Below are positions 56,849 to 64,000 of a stretch of DNA of 64,000 nucleotides, piece after piece. A model generated the notes under the pieces. It had not been told where the DNA came from. It worked only from the letters and a program-made list of their open reading frames with translations, and did not search any database. Every line of letters starts with the position of its first letter. Within the stretch, counting starts at the first letter, position 1. This DNA comes from Streptomyces sp. DH5 (GTDB taxonomy: Bacteria > Actinomycetota > Actinomycetes > Streptomycetales > Streptomycetaceae). The position numbers and the translations under genes were made by a program. Where the stretch lies: positions 1 to 64,000 of the forward strand of contig NZ_JAHWGP010000040.1 in the NCBI RefSeq assembly GCF_020873915.1, in the 5' to 3' direction.

Positions 56849-58423
56849 TCACCAGGTGAAGGCGGGGTCGACGTGCATGCACGCCTCGTCGTCGGCCCCG
56901 TTGAGGGCCTTCGCGGACTCGGGGGTGGTGTCGTCCTTCTCGGGCGCCTCGTACCGCGTGCCCTCGCGCCAGTCGGCGCCCACCACGAGGGTGACGCCGG
57001 ACACCTCGGTGGACCGCTGCACCTGGCCCGCCGGGATACCGAGGGCCTCGGCCACGCGCCGGGCGTCGCCCTCCAGGTCGGCGCTCGGGTAGCGCACGGA
57101 CGTCCGTTCCTCGCTGAGGGCGGCGTCGGTGTCCGCGGTAGCCGCGGTGAAGCCCTTCTCCTTCAGCAGCCCGCTGACCGTGCCGGCCCGGCCGCGGGCG
57201 GGCGCCAGGGTGTCGGTGCGGGTGCCGTTGCGGACCTGTACGGCGATGTCGGCGTCGGCGGCGGCGGGGTCGGACGGGGACTTCTCAGGGGCCTTCGGGG
57301 GCGCCGCGTCCTTCCCGTCGAGGGCGATGTCCTCGCGCACGAGGCGGAACAGCTTCTCGGCGTCCTCGGTGGGCTCCACACGGGCGCCGACGTACCGGTT
57401 GGGCATCGTGGTCATGGTGATGCGCTCCGGCTCCACCTTGCGCAGCTCGTTGCTCAGGTCGTACAGCTTCTTGACGGTGTCGAGCCCGGGGTCGACGGTG
57501 AGCGCCTCGGTGGCCTTCTCGGCCAGTCCGCGCAGCTTGCCCGGGTTGCTCAGGGTGGCGTTCTCCCGCAGCTGGCGGACCATCGAGTTCATGTACATGT
57601 GCTGGGCCCTGGCGCGGGCCAGGTCGCTGCCGTCCTCGAAGCCGTAGCGGGTGCGCAGCCACTGCAGGGCCTGCTCGCCCTTGACGGGGTGGGTGCCCTT
57701 CTCCAGTTTCAGCCCGGAGCCGTGTCCCTGGCCGTCGCGCGAGTGGATGTTGGCGTCGACGCACACCGGGACACCGCCGACCGCGTCCGCCATGGCCACC
57801 ACGCCCGCGAAGTCGACCATGACGAAGTGGTCGATGTGGATGCCGGTGAGCTCCTGCCAGGTGGCCACGGTGCAGCCCGGGCCGCCGTGGCCGAGGCTCT
57901 GGTTGGTCATCGTGCGCCCCCGGCTCGCCGGGTACACCGTCCCGTCGTCCGGGTCGGTGCACTTGGGGATCTCGACGAGGGTGTCGCGCGGCATGCTGAT
58001 CACGGACATGTTGGTGCGGTCGGCGGACAGGTGCACCAGCATCTGCACGTCGGCCAGTGGGGTGGAGCCGAACGTCTCCCGGGCGCCGCCCAGTTGCTGG
58101 TTCTCCTCGCTGTCCCGCGCGTCGCTTCCGATGAGCAGGATGTTCAGCGGGACCTGCCCGGCAGCGTTCGGCGTCGGCTCGGCGACCTTGCCGTCGCCCA
58201 GGTTGAGGGCTTCCTTCTTGATGTTGTTGTTCAGCTGCCGGTAGTAGAGGTACCCCGCTCCGGCAGCGCCGATTATCAGCAGGACGAGGACCGCGGCGGA
58301 CCATTTCAGCAGACGGCGGGCGCGCCGCGGGCGGGGGCTCTCGTCACCGGCGGGCGGACCCTCGTCCGGCCCTGGTTCGCACTCCTCGTCACGGAGCGTC
58401 TCCGGCGCGGCGTTCTGCGTCAC
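56849..58423 (-). CDS. LCP family ligase with LytR_C domain, copy 4
   Basis: A 524-residue protein with an acidic cytoplasmic tail (1-30) and a single span (about 41-61). The LCP core has NILLIGSDARDSEEN, SMPRDTLVEIP and TNQSLGHGGPGCTVATWQE. A C-terminal LytR_C domain follows. The GTG at 58423 has AAGGA about eight bases upstream; a GTG six codons earlier is possible. The C-terminal end (ACMHVDPAFTW) abuts the terminator palindrome. Confidence 0.91.
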   Translation of the reverse strand: MTQNAAPETLRDEECEPGPDEGPPAGDESPRPRRARRLLKWSAAVLVLLIIGAAGAGYLYYRQLNNNIKKEALNLGDGKVAEPTPNAAGQVPLNILLIGSDARDSEENQQLGGARETFGSTPLADVQMLVHLSADRTNMSVISMPRDTLVEIPKCTDPDDGTVYPASRGRTMTNQSLGHGGPGCTVATWQELTGIHIDHFVMVDFAGVVAMADAVGGVPVCVDANIHSRDGQGHGSGLKLEKGTHPVKGEQALQWLRTRYGFEDGSDLARARAQHMYMNSMVRQLRENATLSNPGKLRGLAEKATEALTVDPGLDTVKKLYDLSNELRKVEPERITMTTMPNRYVGARVEPTEDAEKLFRLVREDIALDGKDAAPPKAPEKSPSDPAAADADIAVQVRNGTRTDTLAPARGRAGTVSGLLKEKGFTAATADTDAALSEERTSVRYPSADLEGDARRVAEALGIPAGQVQRSTEVSGVTLVVGADWREGTRYEAPEKDDTTPESAKALNGADDEACMHVDPAFTW

Positions 58424-58841
58424 GTCCCCCGTCCTTCCCACCCCTGAAAACCTCTCGTTTCGGCCGACCGGCCCCTCCTGCGTCCTGTTAGACGCACGAC
58501 GGGCCCGTCAGTTGCCCCGGGGAGCACGGTGACTTCCGCGAACACCGGGACGGCGTCCGTGGTTCCGGTGTCCTGGAAGCCGTCCGCCCGGCCGCCGGTC
58601 CTTCACCGGCGGCAGGGCCCGTACCCGTCCCTGCGGATGCCCGCCCCGGACGCTCAGCGCGCCGGTGTCCTCCGGCAGGCTCCGGCCCCCGGCGGCGCCT
58701 GCCGCGGACACGTCGTGCCCTCGCGCCGGCCGGGCACCTCCGGCCGGCCGGCACCCCGGCCCGCGCCGGCGGCCGCCCCGTCCCCGCACCGGAAGCGGGC
58801 CCGCTCGCGCCCCGCGGGACGCGTGACGGGCCCGTCCGTCA
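58424..58841. other. GC-rich intergenic region between two LCP genes
   Basis: I see no supported gene in these 418 bases. Open frames exist on both strands but lack a ribosome binding site and any family resemblance. It may be the remains of a lost gene. Confidence 0.4.
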
Positions 58842-60653
58842 CTACTTGGCGCACTCCACCTTGTCCGCCGTGGACTTCTCGATGCGGTCCGGTGCCTTGT
58901 CCGGTGGCGTGAGCGACACCCCGGCGCCCTTGAAGTCCTTGCCGAGGGTCAGTGTCATCGCGGGCACGCCCTGCGCGTTGGTGACGCTCTCCCCGGGCTT
59001 CAGCGCCGACCCGGACAGCCCCATGATCTCGGCCAGGCGCCGCGCCTGGTCGGCCTGGTCGGGGGCGTACTCGAGGGTCGTCCTGCCCAGCGGTGCGGGG
59101 GCGTTGCCCGCGTTCTCCGACTTGGTGACGCCCTGCTCCACCTGGAGCCAGCTGAGCGTCGCCTGCGCGCTGCCCCCGACGGCACCGCCGTTGAGGATCC
59201 GCACCCGGACCTCGGAGGCCGGTGCCTTCTCGCCCTTCAACCGGGCGGCGACCGCCGCCGCTTCCTTCTTCTTCTGCTGCTTGACCTCGGTGAACGACAC
59301 GTCGTTGCGGATCAGGTCGAAGACCTCGGGAGCCTTCGCGTCGTTGAGCACGACGGTCGCCTTCACCTTCTCCGCCGGGTTGTCCACCACCGGCACGGTC
59401 GTGAAGGTCAGGTTCTTGACGTTGAGCTTGCCCAGCTCCAGACCGAGGTCCTTGAGCTTGTTGATGTTGTCCAGCTGGGAGTCGACGGTGAGCGCCTCGG
59501 TGCCCGCCTCGGCCAGCTTGACCATCTTCGAGGGGCTGGTGAGCGTGTCGTTCGACTTCAGTTTGCGCATCAGCGCGCTCAGGAACTGCTGCTGCAGCCC
59601 GATCCGGCTCAGGTCGCCGCCCAGGCCCACCGAGTGCCGGGTGCGCACGAACGCCAGCGCGTCCTCGCCCTCGATGGTGTGCGTGCCCTTGGACAGCTTC
59701 AGGTGCGAGTCCGGGTCGTCGATGTCCTTGGCCAGGCACACCTCGACGCCACCGACCGCGGACGTCAGCGTCTTGACGGCGTTGAAGTCGGCCACCATGA
59801 AGTTGTCCGGCTTGATCCCGGTCAGCTCCGTCACGGTCCGCATGGTGCAGCTGGGCGTGCGGCCGTTCTGGCCGAGGCTGGTGTTGAAACGGACGCCCGG
59901 GGATCCGGGGATCACCTTCCGGCTGCCGTCCTCCTGCTCCGTGGGACAGTCGGGGATGTCGACTATCAGGTCGCGCGGGATGCTCAACGCGGTCGCGTTG
60001 GAACGGTCCTTGGAGACGTGCAGCAGGATCGTGGTGTCCGCGTGCCCCGCGCTGCCCTTGTCGCCGTAGCCCTCGTTGCCCGACCCGGTGCGCTTGTCGG
60101 TGCCGATCAGCAGGATGTTGATCGCCTTGTCCTTGCTGAAGCCACCGGTGCCGGCGCCGTCGTCGGAGACGGAGGTGATGTTGTCGTTCAGGTGCTCCAG
60201 ATACAGGTAACCGCCCACACCGGTGGCGAGCACCAGGAACGCCAGGGTGCCGCTGCCCCACAGCAGGACCTTCCTGGCCTTCCCCTTCTGCTTCGCCGGC
60301 CGGCGTCCGCGCCGCCCCGGGGGCTCCTCGGGCGAGGTGCGGCGCCGGCGCTGGGGCGGCACCTCGGGGCCGGGTGCCTCCGGCTCGGGTGTCTCCCGCT
60401 GCGGTGTCTTCCGCCCCGGTCCGGTACCGCGGCCGGGCTGCCCGGGCGAACGGTCCGGTGCCGCCGCACGGCCGCGCGGATCACCCGCCCCGGAATTCCC
60501 CGGGCCCGGCGGACGCGGCCCGCGCGGGCCGGGAATCGGTGACTGCGGTGCGGAAGGGCTCAGTCGCAGTTCGTATTCACCGGTATCCGGATTGAGTACC
60601 CACTGGTCTGCGGGATCGACGTTCTCTCCCCGCCCACGGCTGTGCGCGTCCAC
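58842..60653 (-). CDS. LCP family ligase with LytR_C domain, copy 5
   Basis: A 603-residue protein and the closest paralogue of the LCP gene at 23365. The cytoplasmic tail carries DPADQWVLNPDTGEYELRL at 13-31, then a Pro/Arg-rich stretch. Membrane span about 129-151. The LCP core has NILLIGTDKRTGSGNEG, SIPRDLIVDIP and RFNTSLGQNGRTPSC. A long C-terminal LytR_C part ends EKSTADKVECAK. GTG start with GGAGG 12 bases upstream. The pair with copy 1 shares length, domain order and the unusual cytoplasmic motif. Confidence 0.91.
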   Translation of the reverse strand: MDAHSRGRGENVDPADQWVLNPDTGEYELRLSPSAPQSPIPGPRGPRPPGPGNSGAGDPRGRAAAPDRSPGQPGRGTGPGRKTPQRETPEPEAPGPEVPPQRRRRTSPEEPPGRRGRRPAKQKGKARKVLLWGSGTLAFLVLATGVGGYLYLEHLNDNITSVSDDGAGTGGFSKDKAINILLIGTDKRTGSGNEGYGDKGSAGHADTTILLHVSKDRSNATALSIPRDLIVDIPDCPTEQEDGSRKVIPGSPGVRFNTSLGQNGRTPSCTMRTVTELTGIKPDNFMVADFNAVKTLTSAVGGVEVCLAKDIDDPDSHLKLSKGTHTIEGEDALAFVRTRHSVGLGGDLSRIGLQQQFLSALMRKLKSNDTLTSPSKMVKLAEAGTEALTVDSQLDNINKLKDLGLELGKLNVKNLTFTTVPVVDNPAEKVKATVVLNDAKAPEVFDLIRNDVSFTEVKQQKKKEAAAVAARLKGEKAPASEVRVRILNGGAVGGSAQATLSWLQVEQGVTKSENAGNAPAPLGRTTLEYAPDQADQARRLAEIMGLSGSALKPGESVTNAQGVPAMTLTLGKDFKGAGVSLTPPDKAPDRIEKSTADKVECAK

Positions 60654-60895
60654 GGTCGCTCGAATCCTCCGTCGGGGCCACGCGGCGCCTTTCCCCCTCC
60701 AGGCGCACGGGTCTCGGTCACACAGTGCGGGAACTCAGGAGGTACCTGAAGGAACGGACGCACCGGAGCGCTCACACTAACGGTCCTGATCGGTTTGGGG
60801 CGACGCCGGTGACGAATTCCACGCTCCCAGAAGGGGCAATCCGCCCATTTCTCTGGACAAAGGTTCGTAGTCCGCGAGTTGACTTGGTGTGGCCT

Positions 60896-62107
60896 TTACG
60901 CGCAGGCGCCCTCGGCGGCGGTGTTCCCCGAGAAGGTGGGCGCGGGAGAGGGGTCCCCCGACGGCTCCCCGGATTCCTTTTCCGCGGCCTCCCCGTCACG
61001 TTCCGTACGGACCGCCACGGGTGCGTCCGTGCGCAGCCGCTCGAACAGTCGCGCCGCCGCGGGCTGTGCCAGTTGGTCGCGATTGACGTCCTCGGCGTAC
61101 GACTCCCGGGGCACGGTGAGGAACCGCACGTCCTCCGTGGGGATCTCGCGCAGCCCGCGCGCGAGTTCGTACAAACCCCGCAAACTGGCCAGCTCCGGGT
61201 CGGTGGTGAGCGACGAGGTCGCCGCGTCGAGTACGGGATACAGCTTCACCGGATTCAGCAGGACGCCGTTGCTGCGCACCTTGGTGACGAGCGCGCCGAG
61301 GAACCGCTGCTGCCGCTCCATCCGGCCGGTGTCGCTGCCGTCGCCGAGGGTCTTGCGGGCCCGTACGTAGCCCAGGGCCTGCTCCCCGGTCAGTGTCACC
61401 CGGCCCGCCGGGAGCCTCAGGTCCGCGTCCTCGTCGTCCACGGGCTCGCGCAGGCACACCTCGACGCCGTCCACCGCGTCCACCATGTCCTTGAAACCGG
61501 CGAAGTCCACGACCACGTGATGGTCGACGCGGATGCCCGTGAGTTTCTCCACGGTGCGGATGCTGCACGCCGAACCGCCCACTTCGAAGGCGGAGTTGAA
61601 CGAGGTGAACGCCGGTTCGGAACGGGACCCGTCCGGGCGCCGGCAGTCCGGCACCTCCACCATCAGGTCCCGGGGTATCGACACCGCGGTGGCGCTGCGC
61701 CGGCCCGCCGACAGGTGCAGCAGGATCGCGGTGTCCGACCGCTCGGTCCCCGGGTCCCGTCCGTAGCGGCCGTTCTCCTCACCCGCCCGCGAGTCCGAGC
61801 CGATCAGCAGGATGTTCCGGGCGCCCTTGACGAGCGCGGTGGGCCGGTCCTCCTCGAACCGTTCCAGTTCCGCCGCCGCCGCCTCGTCCGGAGTGATGTT
61901 CCCGTCCAGTTTCAGGTACACCGCCCACCCGGCGGCCACCAGGGCGCCGGCCGCCGCGAGCCCCGTACCGCACGCCCAGCGCCGACGGCGCCGGGCGCGG
62001 CCCCGCCCGGTGGGTGAGGAACCGGACGCCGGCCCCAGGGCGCGCCCGGAGCCGCGGGCGCCGCCCGCCTCCGGCTGTCCGGAGGGTGTGCCTGCGTTGT
62101 CGCTCAT
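60896..62107 (-). CDS. LCP family ligase, copy 6
   Basis: A 403-residue LCP protein without LytR_C. Cytoplasmic tail (1-44) rich in Gly, Arg and Ser, one span (about 45-64), then an LCP core with NILLIGSDSRAGEENG, SIPRDLMVEVP and SFNSAFEVGGSACSIRTVE. The C-terminus is short and disordered (SGDPSPAPTFSGNTAAEG). ATG at 62107 with GGAG six bases upstream. Confidence 0.91.
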   Translation of the reverse strand: MSDNAGTPSGQPEAGGARGSGRALGPASGSSPTGRGRARRRRRWACGTGLAAAGALVAAGWAVYLKLDGNITPDEAAAAELERFEEDRPTALVKGARNILLIGSDSRAGEENGRYGRDPGTERSDTAILLHLSAGRRSATAVSIPRDLMVEVPDCRRPDGSRSEPAFTSFNSAFEVGGSACSIRTVEKLTGIRVDHHVVVDFAGFKDMVDAVDGVEVCLREPVDDEDADLRLPAGRVTLTGEQALGYVRARKTLGDGSDTGRMERQQRFLGALVTKVRSNGVLLNPVKLYPVLDAATSSLTTDPELASLRGLYELARGLREIPTEDVRFLTVPRESYAEDVNRDQLAQPAAARLFERLRTDAPVAVRTERDGEAAEKESGEPSGDPSPAPTFSGNTAAEGACA

Positions 62108-62249
62108 GGCCGGCTCCACCCCTCACTGCGTACGGGACCGGGACGGCATGGGGTGTGTGGTGCGTGCCGCTGTCCACGACGATGGCCCGGGAGCGCGGGG
62201 GACGGGGGGTGCTGGTACGCCGAACGGGGGATGGGCGGGACACCCCCGG

Positions 62250-63011
62250 CTAGCGGGCGATGACCGTCACCCGCTCGCTCTCCACCCGCTTGTCCAGGGC
62301 GTCGCCCGGGAGGCGGTCCAGGTTCCGGCACAGGACCACCGAGCCGCCGGTCGCCAGCGGGCCGTACAGACCCGTGCGCAGCCCCTCCCAGGTGTCGAAC
62401 GGCAGCCCCGACAGGACCCGGGAGCCGGGACCGGTCAGACCGAGCTCCGGCGCCTCGGCCCGGGCCCGCTCGACCACCTCCGCCCCGGTGAACTCCCGTC
62501 CCGCCACGATCAGCGCCGGCTCCTCCGGGTCCACGGGTGCGTACGGCACGAACCGGTCGCCCTGCCCCGGTACCTCCACCGCGTAGTCGGCGAAGCCCTC
62601 CGGCGGTTGCGGGAAACGCCCGCCGAGCGGCCTCAGCGCCAGCGCGATCCGCGGACCCGGGCAGACGCGCGCGGCGTCCAGCGACTCCGGCTCGGGACCG
62701 CTCACGACCACGTCCGCCGCAGCCGGGTCCCCGGCCACGTCCGCGACCACGCCCACCGACGCGCACGCCAGCAGCCAGACCGCCGTCTGCCAGTGGGCGG
62801 GCAGCAGCAGGGCCACCCGGTCGCCGGGTTCGACGGACAGCTCGTCCTGGAGGAGGTTCGCCGTCTTGGCCACCCAATTGGCGAAGGTGGCCACGGACAG
62901 TTCGACGCGTTCGCCCGTGGCGTCGTCGTAGAAGGTCACCAGGGGGCGTCCCGGGTCCGCGGAGAGCGCGGAACTCAGCAGGTCGGCAGGGGTGCGGTCG
63001 GTGGCGTTCAC
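62250..63011 (-). CDS. TIGR03089 family protein (AMP-binding-enzyme-like)
   Basis: A 253-residue protein resembling the N-terminal part of acyl-CoA synthetases: LVTFYDDATGERVELSVATF and NLLQDELSVEPGDRVALLLP resemble the adenylating-enzyme start. It lacks the P-loop and the C-terminal domain, so it is unlikely to make acyl adenylates. It is a conserved actinobacterial family of unknown role near wall-polymer genes. GTG start; TACCCT (63024-63019, minus) ends seven bases before it, so it is probably leaderless. Confidence 0.85.
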   Translation of the reverse strand: MNATDRTPADLLSSALSADPGRPLVTFYDDATGERVELSVATFANWVAKTANLLQDELSVEPGDRVALLLPAHWQTAVWLLACASVGVVADVAGDPAAADVVVSGPEPESLDAARVCPGPRIALALRPLGGRFPQPPEGFADYAVEVPGQGDRFVPYAPVDPEEPALIVAGREFTGAEVVERARAEAPELGLTGPGSRVLSGLPFDTWEGLRTGLYGPLATGGSVVLCRNLDRLPGDALDKRVESERVTVIAR

Positions 63012-63139
63012 CCGCGCAAGGGTACGCGGCCCCGCCCACGCGCACCCTTCGCGCGGGACACCGGTTCGGGGGAACCGGCCCCGACAGGCCGTCAATTCCC
63101 CGATGGCGGATTTGTCCGGCTGTGTCCAATCTCAGGGGC

Positions 63140-64000
63140 ATGCGTGGAATTCTGGCTTCCTCAATCGGTGTCACCTGCGCCGCCGCCCTCGCCCTCCCGC
63201 TCGCTCCGTCCGCCACCGCGGGGTCCGCGAGACCGGTTCCGACGGCAGAAGCGGCCACGCGCGCAGCGGTGACAGCCCCGCCCGACGTGTCCGGCAGCAC
63301 CCAGTCGCTGCCCCTGCGGCCCCTCACCCACGACCGCGTCTCCGGCGCCGCGGTCCTCGGCCTCGCCCCCCGCGCCGTACGGCACTTCTCCCTCCTCGGC
63401 GTCATCTGGGACGATCCGGCCGCCCATCTGCACGGCAGCGTCCAGGTCCGCACCCGCGCGGCCGCCACCGGCGGCTGGTCCGACTGGCAGGACGTCGAGA
63501 CCCACTACACCGACCACGGGGCCGATCCCGGCTCCGCGGAAGCCGCCTCGGGGCGGGTGCGGGGCGCCACCGCGCCGTTGTGGGTGGGGGAGTCCGACGG
63601 GGTGGAGGTGCGGGTACGGCCGGAACCCGGGGCCGCCGGGGAGTCCGGTGAGCCCGGGGAAGGCCCGGAGCTGCCGTCCGGGCTGCGGCTCGAACTCATC
63701 GACCCCGGGGACACGGACGCGGACACGGACGCGGACACGGAGGGCAGCGCCGCCGCGCCGCCCGGCGACGCCGTGGACGGACGTACGGGCCCCACGACCG
63801 CCGAGGCGACCGCCGCCTCCGCCGCCAACACCTCACTCGCACCGCTCGGCGCCACCGAGATCCCCGAGCTGGACGGCGAGCGGACCCGACAGGAACTCCT
63901 CACCCTCCGCCAGGGCGAACTGGCCGAGCAGCAGCAGGCCAAGCAGTACATCGGGCCGCGCCCCGCCATCGTCACCCGGCGCGGCTGGGGAGCGGACGAG
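63140..64000 (+). CDS. Secreted peptidoglycan-recognition protein / amidase, N-terminal part
   Basis: This gene runs off the window edge after 287 codons. It has a signal peptide (about 1-29, ending SATAGS) and a propeptide-like region. A beta-rich domain at about 55-160 contains RVSGAAVLGLAPRAVRHFSLLGV split into strands and GGWSDWQDVETHYTDHG, followed by a linker with DTDADTDAD encoded by a 12-bp repeat. It ends PRPAIVTRRGWGADE, the usual entry to the PGRP/amidase_2 domain. The zinc-binding catalytic residues lie beyond the edge. Confidence 0.85.
   Translation, partial: MRGILASSIGVTCAAALALPLAPSATAGSARPVPTAEAATRAAVTAPPDVSGSTQSLPLRPLTHDRVSGAAVLGLAPRAVRHFSLLGVIWDDPAAHLHGSVQVRTRAAATGGWSDWQDVETHYTDHGADPGSAEAASGRVRGATAPLWVGESDGVEVRVRPEPGAAGESGEPGEGPELPSGLRLELIDPGDTDADTDADTEGSAAAPPGDAVDGRTGPTTAEATAASAANTSLAPLGATEIPELDGERTRQELLTLRQGELAEQQQAKQYIGPRPAIVTRRGWGADE

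Noticed and set aside
58424-58841. Possible small gene on the minus strand between LCP copies 4 and 5
   Set aside because: No ribosome binding site, no family resemblance and no clear codon bias; recorded only as an intergenic region.
51985-63000. LCP/glycosyltransferase run as a complete surface-polysaccharide biosynthesis cluster
   Set aside because: No flippase, polymerase, nucleotide-sugar synthesis genes or further glycosyltransferases lie in the run; it looks like an attachment-enzyme cluster only.

Overview
The window is a high-GC actinobacterial chromosome segment and almost certainly comes from a Streptomyces of the S. coelicolor clade. The evidence is strong third-position GC bias, GTG/TTG starts, Rpf-family secreted proteins, a UAA-anticodon tRNA-Leu that is bldA in every feature, and a gene order that matches, as far as I remember, the S. 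coelicolor stretch from about SCO3099 down to about SCO3040. Nearly all of it is core chromosome. I see no phage, insertion sequence, CRISPR array, biosynthetic cluster or replication origin.

Layout. (1) 0.2-7.5 kb: a P450, two Rpf/LysM muralytic enzymes (rpfC and rpfA, rpfA behind a c-di-AMP riboswitch), enolase, divIC, a DUF501 protein and exopolyphosphatase. (2) 7.5-14.1 kb: a YefM/RelE-type toxin-antitoxin pair with its own operator, a type II NADH dehydrogenase preceded by Rex-like operators, a decayed cyclopropane-fatty-acid synthase gene, and an FtsX-type ABC exporter operon. (3) 14.4-16.6 kb: bldA, a decayed pobA gene and a Bax-inhibitor-1 family membrane protein. (4) 16.8-25.1 kb: two small hypotheticals, a thiolase, an SGNH hydrolase, cystathionine beta-synthase, a small membrane protein and a first LCP-family protein. 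(5) 25.4-34.1 kb: an RpiR regulator, a membrane protein, a fold-III PLP decarboxylase and the histidine-utilisation operon hutU - M20 amidohydrolase - hutF - hutI.

(6) 34.2-36.6 kb: a SigB/SigF-type sigma factor with divergent anti-anti-sigma and anti-sigma genes. (7) 36.8-44.5 kb: a POT peptide transporter, a two-component system (draR/draK by synteny), a GtrA protein, purK-purE and a renal-type dipeptidase. (8) 44.5-51.4 kb: a decayed Old Yellow Enzyme gene, two tandem VOC proteins, a CGNR-type regulator, UDP-glucose dehydrogenase, acyl-CoA dehydrogenase, a RibD-like reductase and a phospholipase D family synthase. (9) 51.6-64 kb: a 16-cysteine copper-storage protein, then an envelope cluster of five LCP ligases with a thioesterase, a family-2 glycosyltransferase, a TIGR03089 protein and the start of a peptidoglycan-recognition protein cut by the window edge.

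How the genes work together. The hut genes form one translationally coupled catabolic run: urocanate to formiminoglutamate, to formylglutamate, to glutamate. The M20 enzyme is the likely formylglutamate hydrolase. The Rpf, LCP, PGRP, divIC and ugd genes concern the cell wall. Regulatory themes visible in the DNA are the riboswitch, Rex-type redox control, sigma partner switching, predicted leaderless transcripts (-10 hexamers 6-7 nt before the start codon) and many perfect-palindrome terminators. The most unusual observations are three gene remnants, a dispersed CTCGAG-centred repeat apparently absorbed into hutF, a cytoplasmic motif shared by two LCP proteins, and a GTAAC-box operator at 45.9 kb. 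I did not find a convincing wholly new system.
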